A DNA stretch of 64,000 nt from Anaeramoeba flamelloides (lineage: Eukaryota > Metamonada > Anaeramoebidae), in contig JANTQA010000070.1 in the NCBI GenBank assembly GCA_027625915.1, positions 7,321,001 through 7,385,000 on the forward strand, given 5' to 3'. A model generated the notes under the pieces. The model saw nothing but the letters and a program-made list of their open reading frames with translations. It was not told where the DNA came from and did not search any database. The first letter of the stretch is position 1, and every line of letters begins with the position of its first letter. The position numbers were made by a program, and so were the translations under genes. Shown here one piece after another: positions 12,606-25,251 of this stretch.

Positions 12606-13373
12606 TGTTTGAAATATTCCCGAAAATACCCGAAAATTTTTTAACCACATAAAAGTACGTTATAGACACCTTCTAAGATTCCCTAGTGTCAATATACCCA
12701 GTTTAACGGTAAAATAACAATTATACTTTCAGACAAAATATTTTTTTTTGAATTTTCTACTTTAAACTACTCTAAAGAGGTTTTGGTACCTTTTGAGTAT
12801 ATTTGAGTAATTGTTGGTACTTATTAGGGTACGCGTATAGGTATATTAGGGGCAGTGTATATTTATGTCAGGGTATTGGTAGGGTTGTTTTTGTATGTTT
12901 TGGTTAAACCAGTTCCTTTTATGGAATGGAAAGTTAAATAAAGTTTGGCTAGCAGTCACCTTGGGTAGGATATGGGTACTTGTTGTACGATTAGATATTT
13001 CTCAGTTATTTTTTAGATTGTATTTAATATTACAAAATTATGGGTAATGATAAACAATTAGAAATTTTCAATTCAAGTACATTTTCATTCATATAGTTAA
13101 TACTATTTCGAAATGATCCGAAATGTTACAGTCATCCAGGATACTTGATTCTTTCACACAAAATGGGTTGAATACCATTCCCGAAAATTTAATTTTTTTG
13201 AATTTTGATATTTTCAGAAAAAAAAATTTTTTCGAAAATAAAAGCCAAATTTACCTTTATAATGAGTGTTTTGGCACCAGTGTTTCATAGAAGTTGTTCA
13301 AAAAGTGTTTTTCGTGGTTAAAAAATTTTTGGGTATTTTCGATTTTCGGGTATTTTCGGGAATATTTGATAGA
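12606..13373. mobile_element. Element with CCCGAAAATACCC inverted ends
   Basis: The left end TTCCCGAAAATACCCGAAAA then TTTTTTAACCAC is mirrored at 13316-13373. The right arm carries an extra copy of the CGAAAATACCC unit. The interior (about 12780-12990) is richer in G than its surroundings, with several GGTAC and GGGTA repeats on the + strand. No open frame worth the name. A non-autonomous DNA element of unknown superfamily, present once in this window. Confidence 0.7.
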
Positions 13374-13579
13374 TTCGAGAAAATCTATTATAGAATTTTG
13401 CTAAGAATTGGTTCGATCTAAAATACAAATTAATTATCAAAGTTTGAAAATTCAAAGGTTCAAAATATCAAAATGATTTTTTTTGGTACAAAAAGCGTGT
13501 TGTATTTCCTATCGACATTTTTTTTTTTCAATTTCCACAAATCGAATCCAAAAAATAAGAATATCACACTTAGTATTGA

Positions 13580-14335
13580 AAAAATATTCAGAAATAAAAA
13601 TAATTGTGCACTTGATTTTTAATTGTTAATATTAGGAAAATTTTGTATAATTGCTCTTATTTAAGAAGCAAATCCTTTTTATAACCAATTTTTTTCTGAA
13701 CTCAGCAATAAAGCTACCATAAGTTCATTAAAGTGGGGGTATCAACTGAATAATCTTTTAGTTGTTTGATAACCGTAAGTAGATCTACTTGTTTTGAAAA
13801 ATAATTGATTTTTGTTATGAATTTGATAGAGTTAAGAAAATGATATTTTTTTTTTCTTGTTTTTTGTTTGGTTTATTACTGTTTTGAACAAGGGTACTTT
13901 GCTTTAGTATCATTCTAATAAGTATTGAGTTTAAATTTTAAAAGATTTCATTCTTTTTTTTTCAATTATTTTGAAGGGAGAAAACTAGTTTCCTCTTACA
14001 GCCCAAATTTCGAAATTTTTGTTTGGAAATTTTAATAAAGAGTCATAATTTTCTTTATCATTAACTAATGATAAAATAAATAATGAGTCTTTATTTCGAA
14101 TAATATCAAGAATATTATTCTTTATTTATTTATTATTTTTGTTTATTTGAATTAATTCTTAAATCCAAAATTTTCGATTTTTTTGATAGAATGGGCTGTT
14201 CCAAAGAAAATGAAAAAAATTTGATTCTTATATAAAAGAAATTATTATTAATATTCAACAGTGACACAAAAATTTCATAATTATTAATAATTAAAAATCT
14301 TGTCAGGCAACATTTTAATGTCAGATATTTTTTTC
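13580..14335. mobile_element. Family R1 element, copy 2 (core inverted)
   Basis: The ends match the other R1 copies: AAAAATATTCAG and CTTGATTTTTAATTGTTAAT at the left, TGTCAGATATTTTTTT at the right. The internal core (AAGTTCATTAAAGT, AGTAGATCTACTT) runs in the opposite orientation to the copy at 6276-6743. About 755 bp, longer than its relatives because of extra A/T sequence on the right side. Confidence 0.65.
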
Positions 14336-14439
14336 AATACTAAATTATTTTTTTTATACCTCTAATACAAAGGGTAAATTAATTTTTATCAAAACAAAAA
14401 AACCTATTAATTGATAGTAGAGATATTTTGAGTCAGCTA

Positions 14440-15005
14440 CATCCGCAGATATAAACCATTTCATAGTCAAGGAGTCTCTCTTTTTTTCAGTTTGGAGAGG
14501 AGCAGGGGTGAATTAGATGTGTTTAAAGTCGTTGGATTGATTTTAGAAGAAAATTTTATTTGGAAATTTCAAAATTGAAATCTGTTTTTCACATTTTATT
14601 ATCATTTTACTTTTTTTTTTTTAGTTTTTTTTTGACAACTTATTCATTTGTATTTTTTTTTATTCTAAGATCGATAAACTCTTGGTAAAAAAATGTAATT
14701 TTATTTTTATTCAATTGTAAAAATTTTGTAGAGAAATGATATTGATTTCTATTCAAAATTTCCTTTAGATCTTCAATAGGAGATCAAAATGAACATTGTT
14801 GTTTTTTACAATAGGTTATCCACAGAATTTGAGTTCCTATATTTTTTTTAGAAAATCTATTGATTTATTACTTTATACCGGATATCAAATATCTTTTGAT
14901 ATTTATTATTCGTATTTTTTTTATATTTGATCTTCAAATGTTCAATATCAAGAATATTTGATATTTGAAAAAATTGTTTAACAACTTTAACTGAAACAAA
15001 GTTTA
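14440..15005. repeat. Dispersed repeat family N, copy 1
   Basis: Aligns over about 560 bp with 20410-20995, which lies in an anoctamin intron. Shared blocks are TTTCAAAATTGAAATC, AAATGA[A/G]CATTGTTGTTTTTT and AAAATCTATTGATTTATT. No inverted ends or coding frame were found in either copy, so the class is unknown. Confidence 0.6.
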
Positions 15006-16202
15006 CTCAAATATATAACTAAAATAAAACCCAAATAATATAATTCTACGAAAGAAAGTATATTTAATCAAGAAAGTAATACAAATAAAATTAACAAATT
15101 TAAAAGAAAAATATATAAATGTGATGATTTCAAAAACAGTTAATGTAAAAATATGGGGAAAGTATGAAATCGAAAAAAAATCCATTAAATTTATATCTAA
15201 TCAATCCAAGGCAAAGCTGAAAATTCATAAGAAGAAAAAATATTGGTAACTGATAAATAATATCAAAATAACCTAATTTCTCGATATATTTATGATGGTT
15301 ATTTACACTTAGATGCTTGTGATTATCTACCACCATATACAAAATATTGTTTTTTTCAATTAATCTGAGGAGAAACCTCTACAAATAGGGAAAGTGGTAA
15401 ACTCTAAAAAATTACCATGTTACAAAACAAAAAAAAAAGTTGGTTTTATTAGATAATTTCATTGGGGTTCTAATAAATATCAAAAAATCAAAGATATTTC
15501 AAAAAGGAACGCTCAAAATCGAAAATATTGACTTCAACATGATTTTAAAAGAAGTTACGTATGATTAAATGAGAAAAATAAATAGAAATAAAAGAAATTC
15601 ATGATATCTCTCCAGAATACTTTTTAGACTAAAATGGCTAAATATACAATAAGAAAAAAGGAACTAAAATCCAAATGAATCAATATCACCTTAATTTATA
15701 AATTCATTCCAATATCAATAGTTGAAAAGTTTTTTCTCATTATTTATTTTTATGAGTATTTTTTTCAGATTAATACCCTTTTCTTTTTTTTTTTTTTTTT
15801 ATTTCATTCTCCTTATCTTTTTTTTTTTTTTGTATATATTCTTCAACACCTTTTTAAAAAACTAAACTAAGTGTAAATTATGGTATCGAAATACTGTAGA
15901 GAAACACTACTAATGACTGTGTTTATACAATCCATTGTCTGAATAATAAATCACTTCAAAATTCTCTCCATACCAGACTAAGTACTTTCAACCCAATTAA
16001 CCCTTCAAAATAAATCCAAAAAACTCTTGAAATAATGTAATAAGATTTCAACTTTCCACCCAATTTTCAAAATCAAGATAATTCTTGACTTATTATTCAA
16101 ATAATAAAGTAATAATTATGGCTTTATGAAATTATTTTGAGATTATTTTTTTAATCGAAAATCTAAGTTCAAACAACTTATTTCCTTTCAAGTTTTACCA
16201 TT

Positions 16203-16630
16203 GTGGAAAAAAGTTGAAACAGGAAAAAAAGTGAAACACGGTTTTAAATTGGGAACATACCTGAAAATTCAAAGTAAGATCAATTAAAAAAACAATAAAT
16301 AAATAAATAAAGACAAAATGAAGTATTCAGCACAATAACTGTTTTTTTAATACTATCTGTTCGTTGAAAAGGCTTTTCTTTGATAGATCAAATATTAAAA
16401 ATATGTTCAAAAAATTGGACTATTTTTGAGATCTCCAATAATTTATCCAACAATTTCGATAAATCAAGTAGATTTAAATTGTATTTGTTGGGTTGATTGA
16501 AAATAATATAATGGATTATTATTTGAAGTTAATTGGTTTCTTCTTTTTATTGATTTTACTTTGAATTTTCAGTAATGTTCCCAATGAAAAACCGTGTTTC
16601 ACTTTTTTTCCTGTTTCACTTTTTTTCCAA
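16203..16630. mobile_element. Family R3 element, copy 1
   Basis: About 428 bp with inverted ends of about 85 bp. Each end carries two tandem GGAAAAAAAGTGAAACA-type units, then TTGGGAACAT and a segment ending in AAAATTCAAAGTAA. Related ends occur at 23597-24345 and 43398-43857, and a half end at 46478-46560. No coding capacity; superfamily unknown. Confidence 0.75.
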
Positions 16631-17044
16631 AACGGTTATTATTAATTTTAAGATTTCTTTTATACGATTATTAATAAACAAGAATTAATGTAATTGAACA
16701 AAGGTTATAATAAAAAAAATTGAAAAATATTCAATGTATGATTGAATAATGATCAATATTTTTTAAAATTTTCATTTTTTGAATAATGACTTTTATTCTA
16801 AAAAAAATTGAATAAAATAATCAAAAAGAAAAGAGTATTTCAAAAAATAGATTTATTAAATGAAGAAATATAATTAAAAAAAAGGAAAAAAAAATTATTT
16901 AAAATTTTAAATTGTAAAATAAAATAAAACAATAAATAGTAAAAAAAATTAAAAATCTGTTGAGTCAAATATGAATAAAGAAAGTAATTATAAAAAAAAA
17001 AATCAATAAAATAAAAAAAAATAATTAATCCTGTAAATCAGTAA

Positions 17045-20000
17045 TTAATCGCTAAAACCACTATCTTCGGTACTTTCTTCGTTTCTTTGTTTTCTAAGAG
17101 CCTTTTCTTTTTGGTATTCTTCTTTCTCAATTTCAATTTTAACTGAGCTTGGGACATCTGGGATTGCTTGGTGCACACAGAATTTAAGGAAAAGTATAGC
17201 GTGTTCTAAAATTACAAGCCAGAGCAATTTTCGATAATCAGTGTCTATAACTACGCCAAAGAAGGTGAATTTGCTAAAGGCAAAGGACATCATAACGATG
17301 TTTGAGAGAATAACCAAAACTGAAGTTAATTTGAAAATTTCCATCCATTTGCCGATTCCATTGGCAGCCCTTGGCTGTGGTCTTCTCATTGATTTTAGTT
17401 TGATTGCATCTGTTCTAATTTCAATAAAGTTATTTAGGCAGGACAATAATGGTGCCAATGGACCCAAGGGGAACGCTAACAAGAAAAAGGTGGAAAATCC
17501 CAATTGGATAAACATTTCTAAATAGTCCTCGACTGTGTTTTCATAAACGGGGAACTTCATTTGCTTTTCTGCTTTTTTAAACTTACCAACTTCCATACCT
17601 TCTTCCTTTTGTCTTTTTCTTTTCTTTTTTTGCTTACGGATCTTGTATTTGCCCTTAATCCAAGGAAGACCAACTTCTTGCACATTGCCAATTATTTGCT
17701 TTGTGATCAAAATCGACATGAGTTGTGTGGAAACATAGCCAATGTCTTGTGCAATGAAGGCACTAATGAAAATTGAAATGTAATTATTGACTGATTGGAA
17801 CATAAAGTATTTTAAAATCAGTGATCCCTCATGATCGGAATCTGTTTGATGATTTTCCCAAAAGGTTAGCTTGGCTCCGACTGTTTTAAAAATGGCATTC
17901 AAAATGAAAATAGACGCGCCAGTTGCGGCACCCGTCCACATCGAATAATATGTTGTTGCGCGTTTGGTTCCATAGCTTTTGATCAGTCCATCCTTGAATT
18001 TTTGTTTATTTTTGGAAAATAATCTTTGGTTTTGAATACTAATGGAGACGCCTGCAGCTGCGCACATCATAATTAAGGTAAACCCATAAGTTAAAATGTA
18101 TTTTATTCTTCTTTTCCAAATAGGATAATAAATTTCCTTTTTGCCAGTGATTGGCGATTCTCGTTTTTCACCCTTGAACTCGGGACGCGCAGTCTCTTCT
18201 TGGTGGAAATCTAGCATATCCCAATGGTATGCTAATTCAATGCTTTTACGTTTCCAAAATTCAATGAATAGTGTGATCCAAATGGAGACAATAATAATAT
18301 ACCAAAGACCAAGTTGTCCTTTTTGCTTTGTGTCAGTTGCTTGCCAAATTGTAATTGCAACCGAAATCGAAGAAAGTAGAATCAAGAAATAAAGATATAA
18401 TTTTAAAAATGCAAAATAATAGGCAATGTTTTCTCCAAAATAATCTATTTGAGATTTTTATTTATTTATTAATGTTTTAAAAATTGTTTTGGGAAATGTA
18501 AAAGAAATGATATTAAATAATTTTTTGATACAAAAAAGCAGGCAAGAATATAATGATCCCATATATATGTATATATGTGTGTGTGTGTCTGAGAGATTTG
18601 TTTGAGAAAGTTAGAAAACAAAATATTAAATTATTTCTCAGAATTTGTTGAATTTTTTTCCTTATACTTTGGAAAAAAAAAAAATATTAGTTATTTCTCT
18701 AAAAAAATTTAGCAATATTAAAAACCTTTTCTCATAATAAAATTTTTATTTTTAAATTATAGAATAAACTTCACTTTCTTTTAATTTAGATAAAATATTC
18801 ATTAAATACAAATCCATAAGTTTATGTTTCTCATTAAGTTTTAGTTTTTACAATTTTTTGATTTTTTTATTGAGCCATGAGATCAATAAACATTGGGGAA
18901 TATAAAACAAAAAGAATTCATCTGAAAGATGGATATCTCTTGAGTATATTTTGGTGTGTAGAAAGGGACATGAATTTTAAAAGCACTCTAGAGTTGGCCG
19001 ATTATTTGCATGGAAATGAAAAAGAATAGAAAAACCAAGAAACAAGAAAAAAGAAAAACAAAAAGCAAAATGAAGAAGAAAAATAAAAATAATTCGAGAA
19101 AAAAATAATAATAATCTGAAGAAAAAAAAATGTGTTAGTTTTCACTCAAATTTACTCAATGAATGAATAAATAAATTTTAATAAGAAATAAGTGGCAAGA
19201 TTCATAATTTTCTTTAATCTTTTTCTTTTTCTTTATTCTTTTTCTAAAAATTTTCTGTTTGATCTTGCTTTCGTCAACTTTTTGAAAACAATAAAATTCA
19301 ATCGAATGTACATATTTATCATTTTAATCAATACCCAACTTTTATTTTTCTTCTCTTTTAATTTAACTTTGGAGAAATGTTGAATGAATTTGAAAATAAT
19401 TCATTTGTCAAAATTTTTTTTTTTAACAGAAGGGTGGATTTTGCTTTTTTATACCTTTATCACTACTTTAAAAACTAAAAAAGATTAAAAATATCTGGAA
19501 AATTAACCAGAAAAATTTATTATAATAAAATATTTCTATTTATTAAATTGAATAAATCATAACATTGATAAAAAAGTATGACAAAAAAGTTTTAAAAAGG
19601 ATCTTTAAAAACATTCAAAACTTCGAGTGAAATATTTTTAGGAAAAAGTACTAAAACATTTTTTATCATCCTTTTTTAAAATCGAATTAATTCTTAATAA
19701 ATTGTTTTTTTTTTATCTCGCTAAAAAGGTTTAGTTTTTTTTAAAAGTATAATATTTATGTTTGAAAAAAAAAAAAAATTGCGGAAAAAAAATCAAATAT
19801 ACATACCTCTAATAACATCAACTGGTCTACTAAATCTAAAGCTTTTTTTCCATGTGTTGATGGTTGGAACAAGTTCATCCTGATGATGTAGCCCAAAAAA
19901 TTGAGAAATAATTTTCTTTCTTGTTAAATTGATAATACCTATTAAAATAGTAAAAAAGAAAAACAAAAAGAATAAAATTAATTTTTTTAAGAGAATTATT

Positions 20001-22714
20001 ATTGATTACATTTGTTATTGCACATAATGTTAAAAGTATGGTAATCTATTGGATCATAATTTTAACATCCAAGTATTGGTATTTGTTTTACATTATGATG
20101 CCAATCCTTTTTAATTTTTATATCAGAGTAAATTTTTAGAAATTACTCTTAATAATAAAACAAATCTATCACATCGTTATTATAATGGAATAAATTTGTT
20201 TTTATTCAGGACATCATATTGTAATTGTGTAAAATATAACTTGATTGATTTTTTTTAAAAAAAATAAGATCAAAATTAAGATTTTTTAGTAAATTAATTT
20301 CATAAAATAAATTGCTGAACAGAAATCACAAATTCAATCTTTTTGTTTAATTGTCAAGATCAGTCGTCCTTTTAGGTTATGTGTCTCTAGAATATAAATT
20401 ATGGGACAGAAATTACAGAAAATTTAAACCATTTTCTAGTCAAGGGTGGCAGTTGAGGTGAATGAATTACATGTGTTTCAAGGGGTTTAATCGATTTTAG
20501 AAGAAAAAATTTATTTGGGAAATTTCAAAATTGAAATCATTTTTTCACATTTTTGTTCATTTTTGTTCATTTTTGCTTTTTTTTTTCTTTTTTTCTATTT
20601 TTTTTGATATGTAATTGCTTTGTAATATTTTTTTTCATTACTGCAAGATCTATAATAACTCAGTAAAAATGTGTAATTCTAATGTTATTAAAACAGTGGA
20701 AATGATTTTATAACAATCATATTTTTTTCAATTGGAATTTTATTTGATCTTTAATTGAAGACCAAAATGAGCATTGTTGTTTTTTTCAATGGAGGTAATA
20801 AAGAATTTTAGTTCTTCAATTTTTTAAGAAAATCTATTGATTTATTTATTTTTTTCATAAGGGTATCAACTATTCACTGATGAGTATTATTCTACTTATT
20901 TCTTATTTGTTCTTTTAAGGTTAATTATAAAAAACAATTGATATTTGGAAATATTTTTGTGAACCTTTTTGACAGAAATAAAGTTTATTACCTAAAAGAG
21001 ATTTCAAATGTGTTTTTTTTGTTTAATTTTCAAGACCAGTAGTCCTTTTAGGTTATGTGTTTGTGGAATATAAATTATGGGACAGAAATTACAGAAAGTG
21101 AATTCCATAATCAATGATTTTTTTTAAATTTAAAAATCAAGAATTAAAATAAAGTATCTTAATTTAAAAAATTAAAACAAGAAAAATAAATACTAATGTG
21201 CTAGCTTTTATAGTTTTCTTTTTCTGAGTATTATCAGAAATATTCACATATTTTGTTAATACACATAATTTTTTTTCTTTTATAATATTCACTAAGACTT
21301 CTTGTGCCTAGGATCTGATAAAATAATAAATTTGTTTTTTAATTTAGTATACTAACCTGAAACTATTTTCTTATCTCTTGAAACTCTTTGATATTAAAAT
21401 CGTTTTCTTCTCATTGGGTTATCAATTTGTGGTGTTTTAATTGTGTAAAATTACTTTTAAATTATTTTAGTTTAACATTTTTTCGATTGATAGATTTAAA
21501 AATAAGTACTCAAACAACAACAAGGCTTCAATATGATCTATAATTTAATGTTTTGTTTGGTTTTAAAAAGTCGACAAACCAAACAATGGAAAAAATCAAT
21601 TTATTTACTATTAATTTTCCGTTAAACAACTTTTTTTATTTGATTTGCCTACTTTATTCGAAGTCATTTTTTATTGTTTTGAGTTTCCTTTATGTTTTTT
21701 CAATAAAATAATGGAAAAAAGTTTCACACCTTTTTCCTTTTTTATTTATTTTCGAAAGAGAGTTTTCAAAGAAATTGATTCCAATTTGTTAACTTTATTT
21801 ACTCTTTAATTTTTTATGCTTTGGTTTTTTTAAGGTGAGCAAAGAATCCTAAGTGGAAGGGAATTTGAAGAATTGGAAAAAGGATAATCAGATGAAAATT
21901 TTATCCCATTTCCATTTCGAAAACAATTAAAAATTTTTAAAACGAGGATTTGAAAATTTGGATTGGAGAATGAATTTAAAGGGGTTTAATTCCAAAATTT
22001 AACTAAATTAAAAGTTAAAATTTAAAAAGAAATAAAATAGAAGAAAAGAATAACAAAGAAAAAAAAGGAAAAAAAAAGAATAAAAAAGGAAAAAAAAGGA
22101 TAAAAAAGAAAATCAATTACTTAATTGCGAACCACCTTTTGATTTTGGTGCTTCAATTAAAGACATGATTAATTTTTGCCTTGCACAAGAATTGAAAACA
22201 CAGCCTGGGACTGATGATTCAACATAAAGTTGTTTAGATTCGATTTCAAATTCTTGGTATCCTGCATGTTCTTGGCCTTCAAGACCACTTGATAATTTGA
22301 CTTTTTGTCTTGTTAGTTCTGCCCATGCTTCCAATCTTTCAAGAGAACTTCCAACATCTAATAAAAGGATAACATTTAAAAAATAAAAAGTTAGTATGGG
22401 TGAATACAAAGTGCAAAGTTAAAACAAACAAACAAAAATAAAGAAAAAAATGAATTACGAATAAAACCAAATTCCCCAGTTGAAGATGTAGAGTCTTTTG
22501 TTATAAGACCAATTGCTTGTAATTTGTTTCGAAGTTTTTGACGTTTCTCTTGGAGGTAATCAAAATCGTCTTCTTCATTGATTGGATAAACCATTATGTA
22601 TTCGTAGAAGGTTAAACCACTCTCTTCATCTTCAACGTAAAATTGTTCACCTTGGTTTGTGTTGTCAACATAAACAATTGGGTTAATTTCTTGTAAAAGA
22701 GGTTGGTCACTCAT
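17045..22714 (-). CDS. Anoctamin (TMEM16) family membrane protein
   Basis: A Ca2+-regulated phospholipid scramblase and/or ion channel of the TMEM16 family. Four exons: 22714-22459, 22357-22121, 19938-19807 and 18444-17045, all joined in phase 1 with GTAATT or GTATGT donors and TAG acceptors; 674 aa, typical of short anoctamins. The cytosolic N-terminus (MSDQPLLQ...) leads into FFGLHHQDELVP and then DYFGENIAYYFAF at the start of the first membrane segment (209-221). Later come GNVQEVGLP (461-469), EDYLEMFIQLGFSTFFLLAF (514-533) and CLNNFIEIRTDAIK (544-557). Five acidic residues of the family Ca2+ site are kept: E465, D515, E518, E550 and D554. The Asn at the position of mouse ANO1 N650 is Gly. 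A Lys/Arg-rich cytosolic loop (about 472-500) follows the sixth helix. The first intron (101 bp) contains TACTAAC as a branch point; the next two are 2,182 and 1,362 bp. Scramblase versus channel cannot be told from sequence alone. Confidence 0.95.
18445..19806 (-). other. Third anoctamin intron
   Basis: 1,362 bp between the exon ending in VDVIR and the one starting with YFGEN; donor GTATGT, acceptor CAAATAG. Contains a short TATATGTGTGTGTG microsatellite at about 18560-18590 and A/T tracts. I see nothing else in it. Confidence 0.85.
20339..20431. repeat. Direct repeat, left copy
   Basis: About 93 bp nearly identical to 21008-21102 in the same orientation. The shared core is TCCTTTTAGGTTATGTGT, then GGAATATAAATTATGGGACA-type sequence and AGAAATTACAGAAA. 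The pair brackets the family N repeat in the anoctamin intron. Confidence 0.75.
20410..20995. repeat. Dispersed repeat family N, copy 2 (intronic)
   Basis: Second copy of the repeat at 14440-15005, collinear with it. It starts inside the left direct repeat and runs almost to the right one. The other copy lacks such flanking direct repeats. Confidence 0.6.
21008..21102. repeat. Direct repeat, right copy
   Basis: Partner of 20339-20431, in the same orientation about 670 bp away, with roughly one mismatch per ten bases. Confidence 0.75.
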
Positions 22715-22936
22715 TTAATTGTCAATGCAAAAATAAAAAGTGAAAAAAAATGTTATCTTTTTAAGTTTGTTCCAAAAGATCGAAATTTTGTTGCTTCAAC
22801 TTAATTCCTGTTTTGATCAGAAAATTTTATTTTTTTTGTAGGACGTAAACAGTTTTCTAATTTGAAATGATGACTCAGATAACTTTAATCTAAAAAATTA
22901 TTGATACTGAAAAATTTTAACAAAAACCTAGTTTTG

Positions 22937-23428
22937 AAAAAAATACCTGAGATCAATAAAAGCCCAAACAAGATTTTTAATTGTCAATATTAGGAAAATT
23001 ATTGTGTACTTTCTTATATTTTGAATCAAATCTTTTTATTTCAGAATCAAACTTTGAAAATTCTAACTCACCCACCATCTATTAGAATGATGATTAGTGT
23101 AATTGTACTTGTTCCTAACATTCATTCAATCAATTAAAAAACAAGAATAAAAATTATAATTTTCCAAACTCAAGTAAACCTCTATAAAACTTGATTGTTT
23201 TTCAAATAAAGTTGATCTACTTAGGCTATCAAACAATTTAATTGAGTATTCTAGAGAAACCCTACTTTAATAAACTTTAGGTAGGTTTAATTACCGAGTA
23301 AGTAAAAACTTTGGTTATTTATTAAAATATATTTGATTGAAAATAAAAGAAATTACACAACAAATTTCCGAATATTCACAATAAAAAATCTTTTCTGATA
23401 TTTTTTTTATGTCAGGTATTATTTTTAC
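22937..23428. mobile_element. Family R1 element, copy 3
   Basis: About 490 bp and collinear with 6276-6743. Left end AAAAAATACCTGAGATC and right end ATGTCAGGTATTATTTTT are inverted to each other. It carries the same TTGATCTACTTAGGCTATCA core and the AAAATAAAAGAAATTACACA block near the right end. It lies just upstream of the anoctamin start codon. Confidence 0.75.
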
Positions 23429-23596
23429 TATTTTTATTTTTTTAAGGGTTTTGATAGAAGTTATCGTTGAAAATTAAAAAACTTTCTTTATTTCCTATAA
23501 GTGACATTTAACTCAAACTTTTCTTGACTAAACTTTCAATATAACCAATATGCCATTTCACTTTTATCAAAATATTTACTATTAACAAGAATAACA

Positions 23597-24345
23597 AGTT
23601 GGAAAAAAAGTGAAACAATACAAAAGTTCAAAACACACTTTTTAATTGAGAAAGCGAACCGAAAATAAAATTAAGATCTATTAATATAACTGTTATAAAA
23701 AAGTGTGGACTCGAAGTTTTGTAAGGAGGGCTTAAAAAGGTCTAATTCATATGTTTTAATCAGTTCAGTCGACGTCTAATAAAAGTTTTGTTACACACTT
23801 TTCTAAAACAGCTTTAAGAGAAAAAATATATGATTTAACACAAAATAGAGGATAAAACACAATAATAGTTTTTTCAATACTAACTTTTGGCCGTACCAAT
23901 TTTACTTCGATTGATCTCTTATTCAAAATTTTTTCCAAAAAAGTAAAGTTAGTTTCACTTTTAAGACCAATAAATTTCAACGAAATACAAGATACACCAA
24001 AAATTCCAAATTAAGACACAAAATTTGTAATTTGTTTTTTCTCAAATTATTTTACTAGAATTTGTATTTTTTGTATGAATTTGAGATTTTTCTTGTTCCT
24101 TAATTTTCTTTGAAAGTTGGTCTTTAAAGTTGAACTGGCTATAGTAACTTTGATATCTTGAAAATTACTCTTTGTCATTTGATAAAAAAGTTGATCTAAA
24201 ATATACACTTTGATTCAATTGGAAATAATATAATGAATTATTCTTTAAAGTTAACATGTTTCTAAGTTTTTTTGATTTTACTTTTTATTTTCAGATTCCC
24301 TTAAAATTTCCAATTAAAAAGTGTGGAACTTTTTTTCCATATTGG
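23597..24345. mobile_element. Family R3 element, copy 2, with nested insertion
   Basis: Left end TTGGAAAAAAAGTGAAACA and its inverted partner, closing at TTTTTTTCCATATTGG, bracket 749 bp. About 200 bp of that is a separate mariner-like element (23946-24142). Removing it leaves an element nearer the length of the copy at 16203-16630. Confidence 0.7.
23946..24142. mobile_element. Tc1/mariner-like MITE, family R2, diverged copy
   Basis: About 197 bp, almost entirely two inverted arms: AGTTAGTTTCACTTTTAAG on the left against CTTTAAAGTTGAACTGGCTA on the right. More diverged than the copies at 60771-60966 and 62144-62339, so probably an older insertion. Sits inside a family R3 element. Confidence 0.7.
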
Positions 24346-24799
24346 ATTGTTCAGTTTTAAAATTATTGAGTTTATGTAATCTATTTTCAGTAAGCCTTTT
24401 CATACATTGAAGTATTTGTGGATAATTTTAAATTGAAAATCAAAGGAACAAAATATTCCAGACCCTTTTATGAAAAAAAAATAAATGACAATAAATTCAA
24501 TGTTTGTTTTTATCATTAAAGATCCCAATTCTAAAAGGAAAATTAAAAATAAAAACAAGTTTTATTATGAAAGAATTATAAATTTTACATTTTTTGTTTA
24601 ATCAACTAGCAAAGTTAAAATGCAGAGTCTCAAAAAAATGACGAGGAATTCAAAAACAAAAATTTCTTGTCTTGAAATAGTTAACAAGGAAAAAAAAATA
24701 TTTATACTCAAATATCGCCTCTATTTAAAAATGGATATTCGAAAAAAATTCTTTACATTTTATATAAATTGTTTCCTTTTATTTTAAAAGTTGGTTTTT

Positions 24800-24807
24800 A
24801 TATACAT

Positions 24808-24887
<80 letters not shown>

Positions 24888-24890
24888 TGA
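24800..24890. repeat. CA/TA microsatellite
   Basis: TATACATACATACA passes into about 25 CA units and then about 10 TA units. Simple sequence, with no sign of function. Confidence 0.95.
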
Positions 24891-25251
24891 TAAATACTTT
24901 TTTATAAAGAATGAAGTTTATTTATTTATTCTTTTTATTTGAGGTTAAATTCTAATTTTACTCAATGGAGTCGTAGAGAGTGATATAGTCTTATGTTAAA
25001 AAATAGTAATTTTTACAGAGTTATTAGCATCAAAAAATGAATATTTTTCTAGTATTTTATGTGTATTAATTTGGAATCATAGATCATTGAACATTTATAA
25101 TTCAACATTTTAAATCAGTTATTTTATTATTTTTTTATATGGATCTCATGTTGTAACTCTGACTTAGACTGAAACCAGAAATGTATATATACATCTATTA
25201 ATTATAAACCTATAATATTAATTATTCTGCAAAGTTCAAGAACGCACAAAT

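Larger units (their letters stand above)
12393..17044. other. Intergenic region between INTS6 and the anoctamin gene
   Basis: No gene supported in 4.65 kb. It contains, in order, a CCCGAAAATACCC-ended element (12606-13373), a family R1 element (13580-14335), a family N repeat (14440-15005) and a family R3 element (16203-16630). Open frames at 15003-15342 are A/T-biased and unlike any protein I know. The INTS6 promoter should lie just above 12392, but no defined site can be called. Confidence 0.6.
19939..22120 (-). other. Second anoctamin intron, 2.2 kb
   Basis: Donor GTAATT just after the SKGGSQL codons, acceptor TTAATAG. It houses a family N repeat (20410-20995) bracketed by a pair of about 92-bp direct repeats. 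The rest is A/T-rich sequence without structure that I can define. Confidence 0.85.

Noticed and set aside
24800-24890. CRISPR or satellite array
   Set aside because: Simple CA/TA microsatellite without spacers; nothing CRISPR-like occurs in this eukaryotic window.
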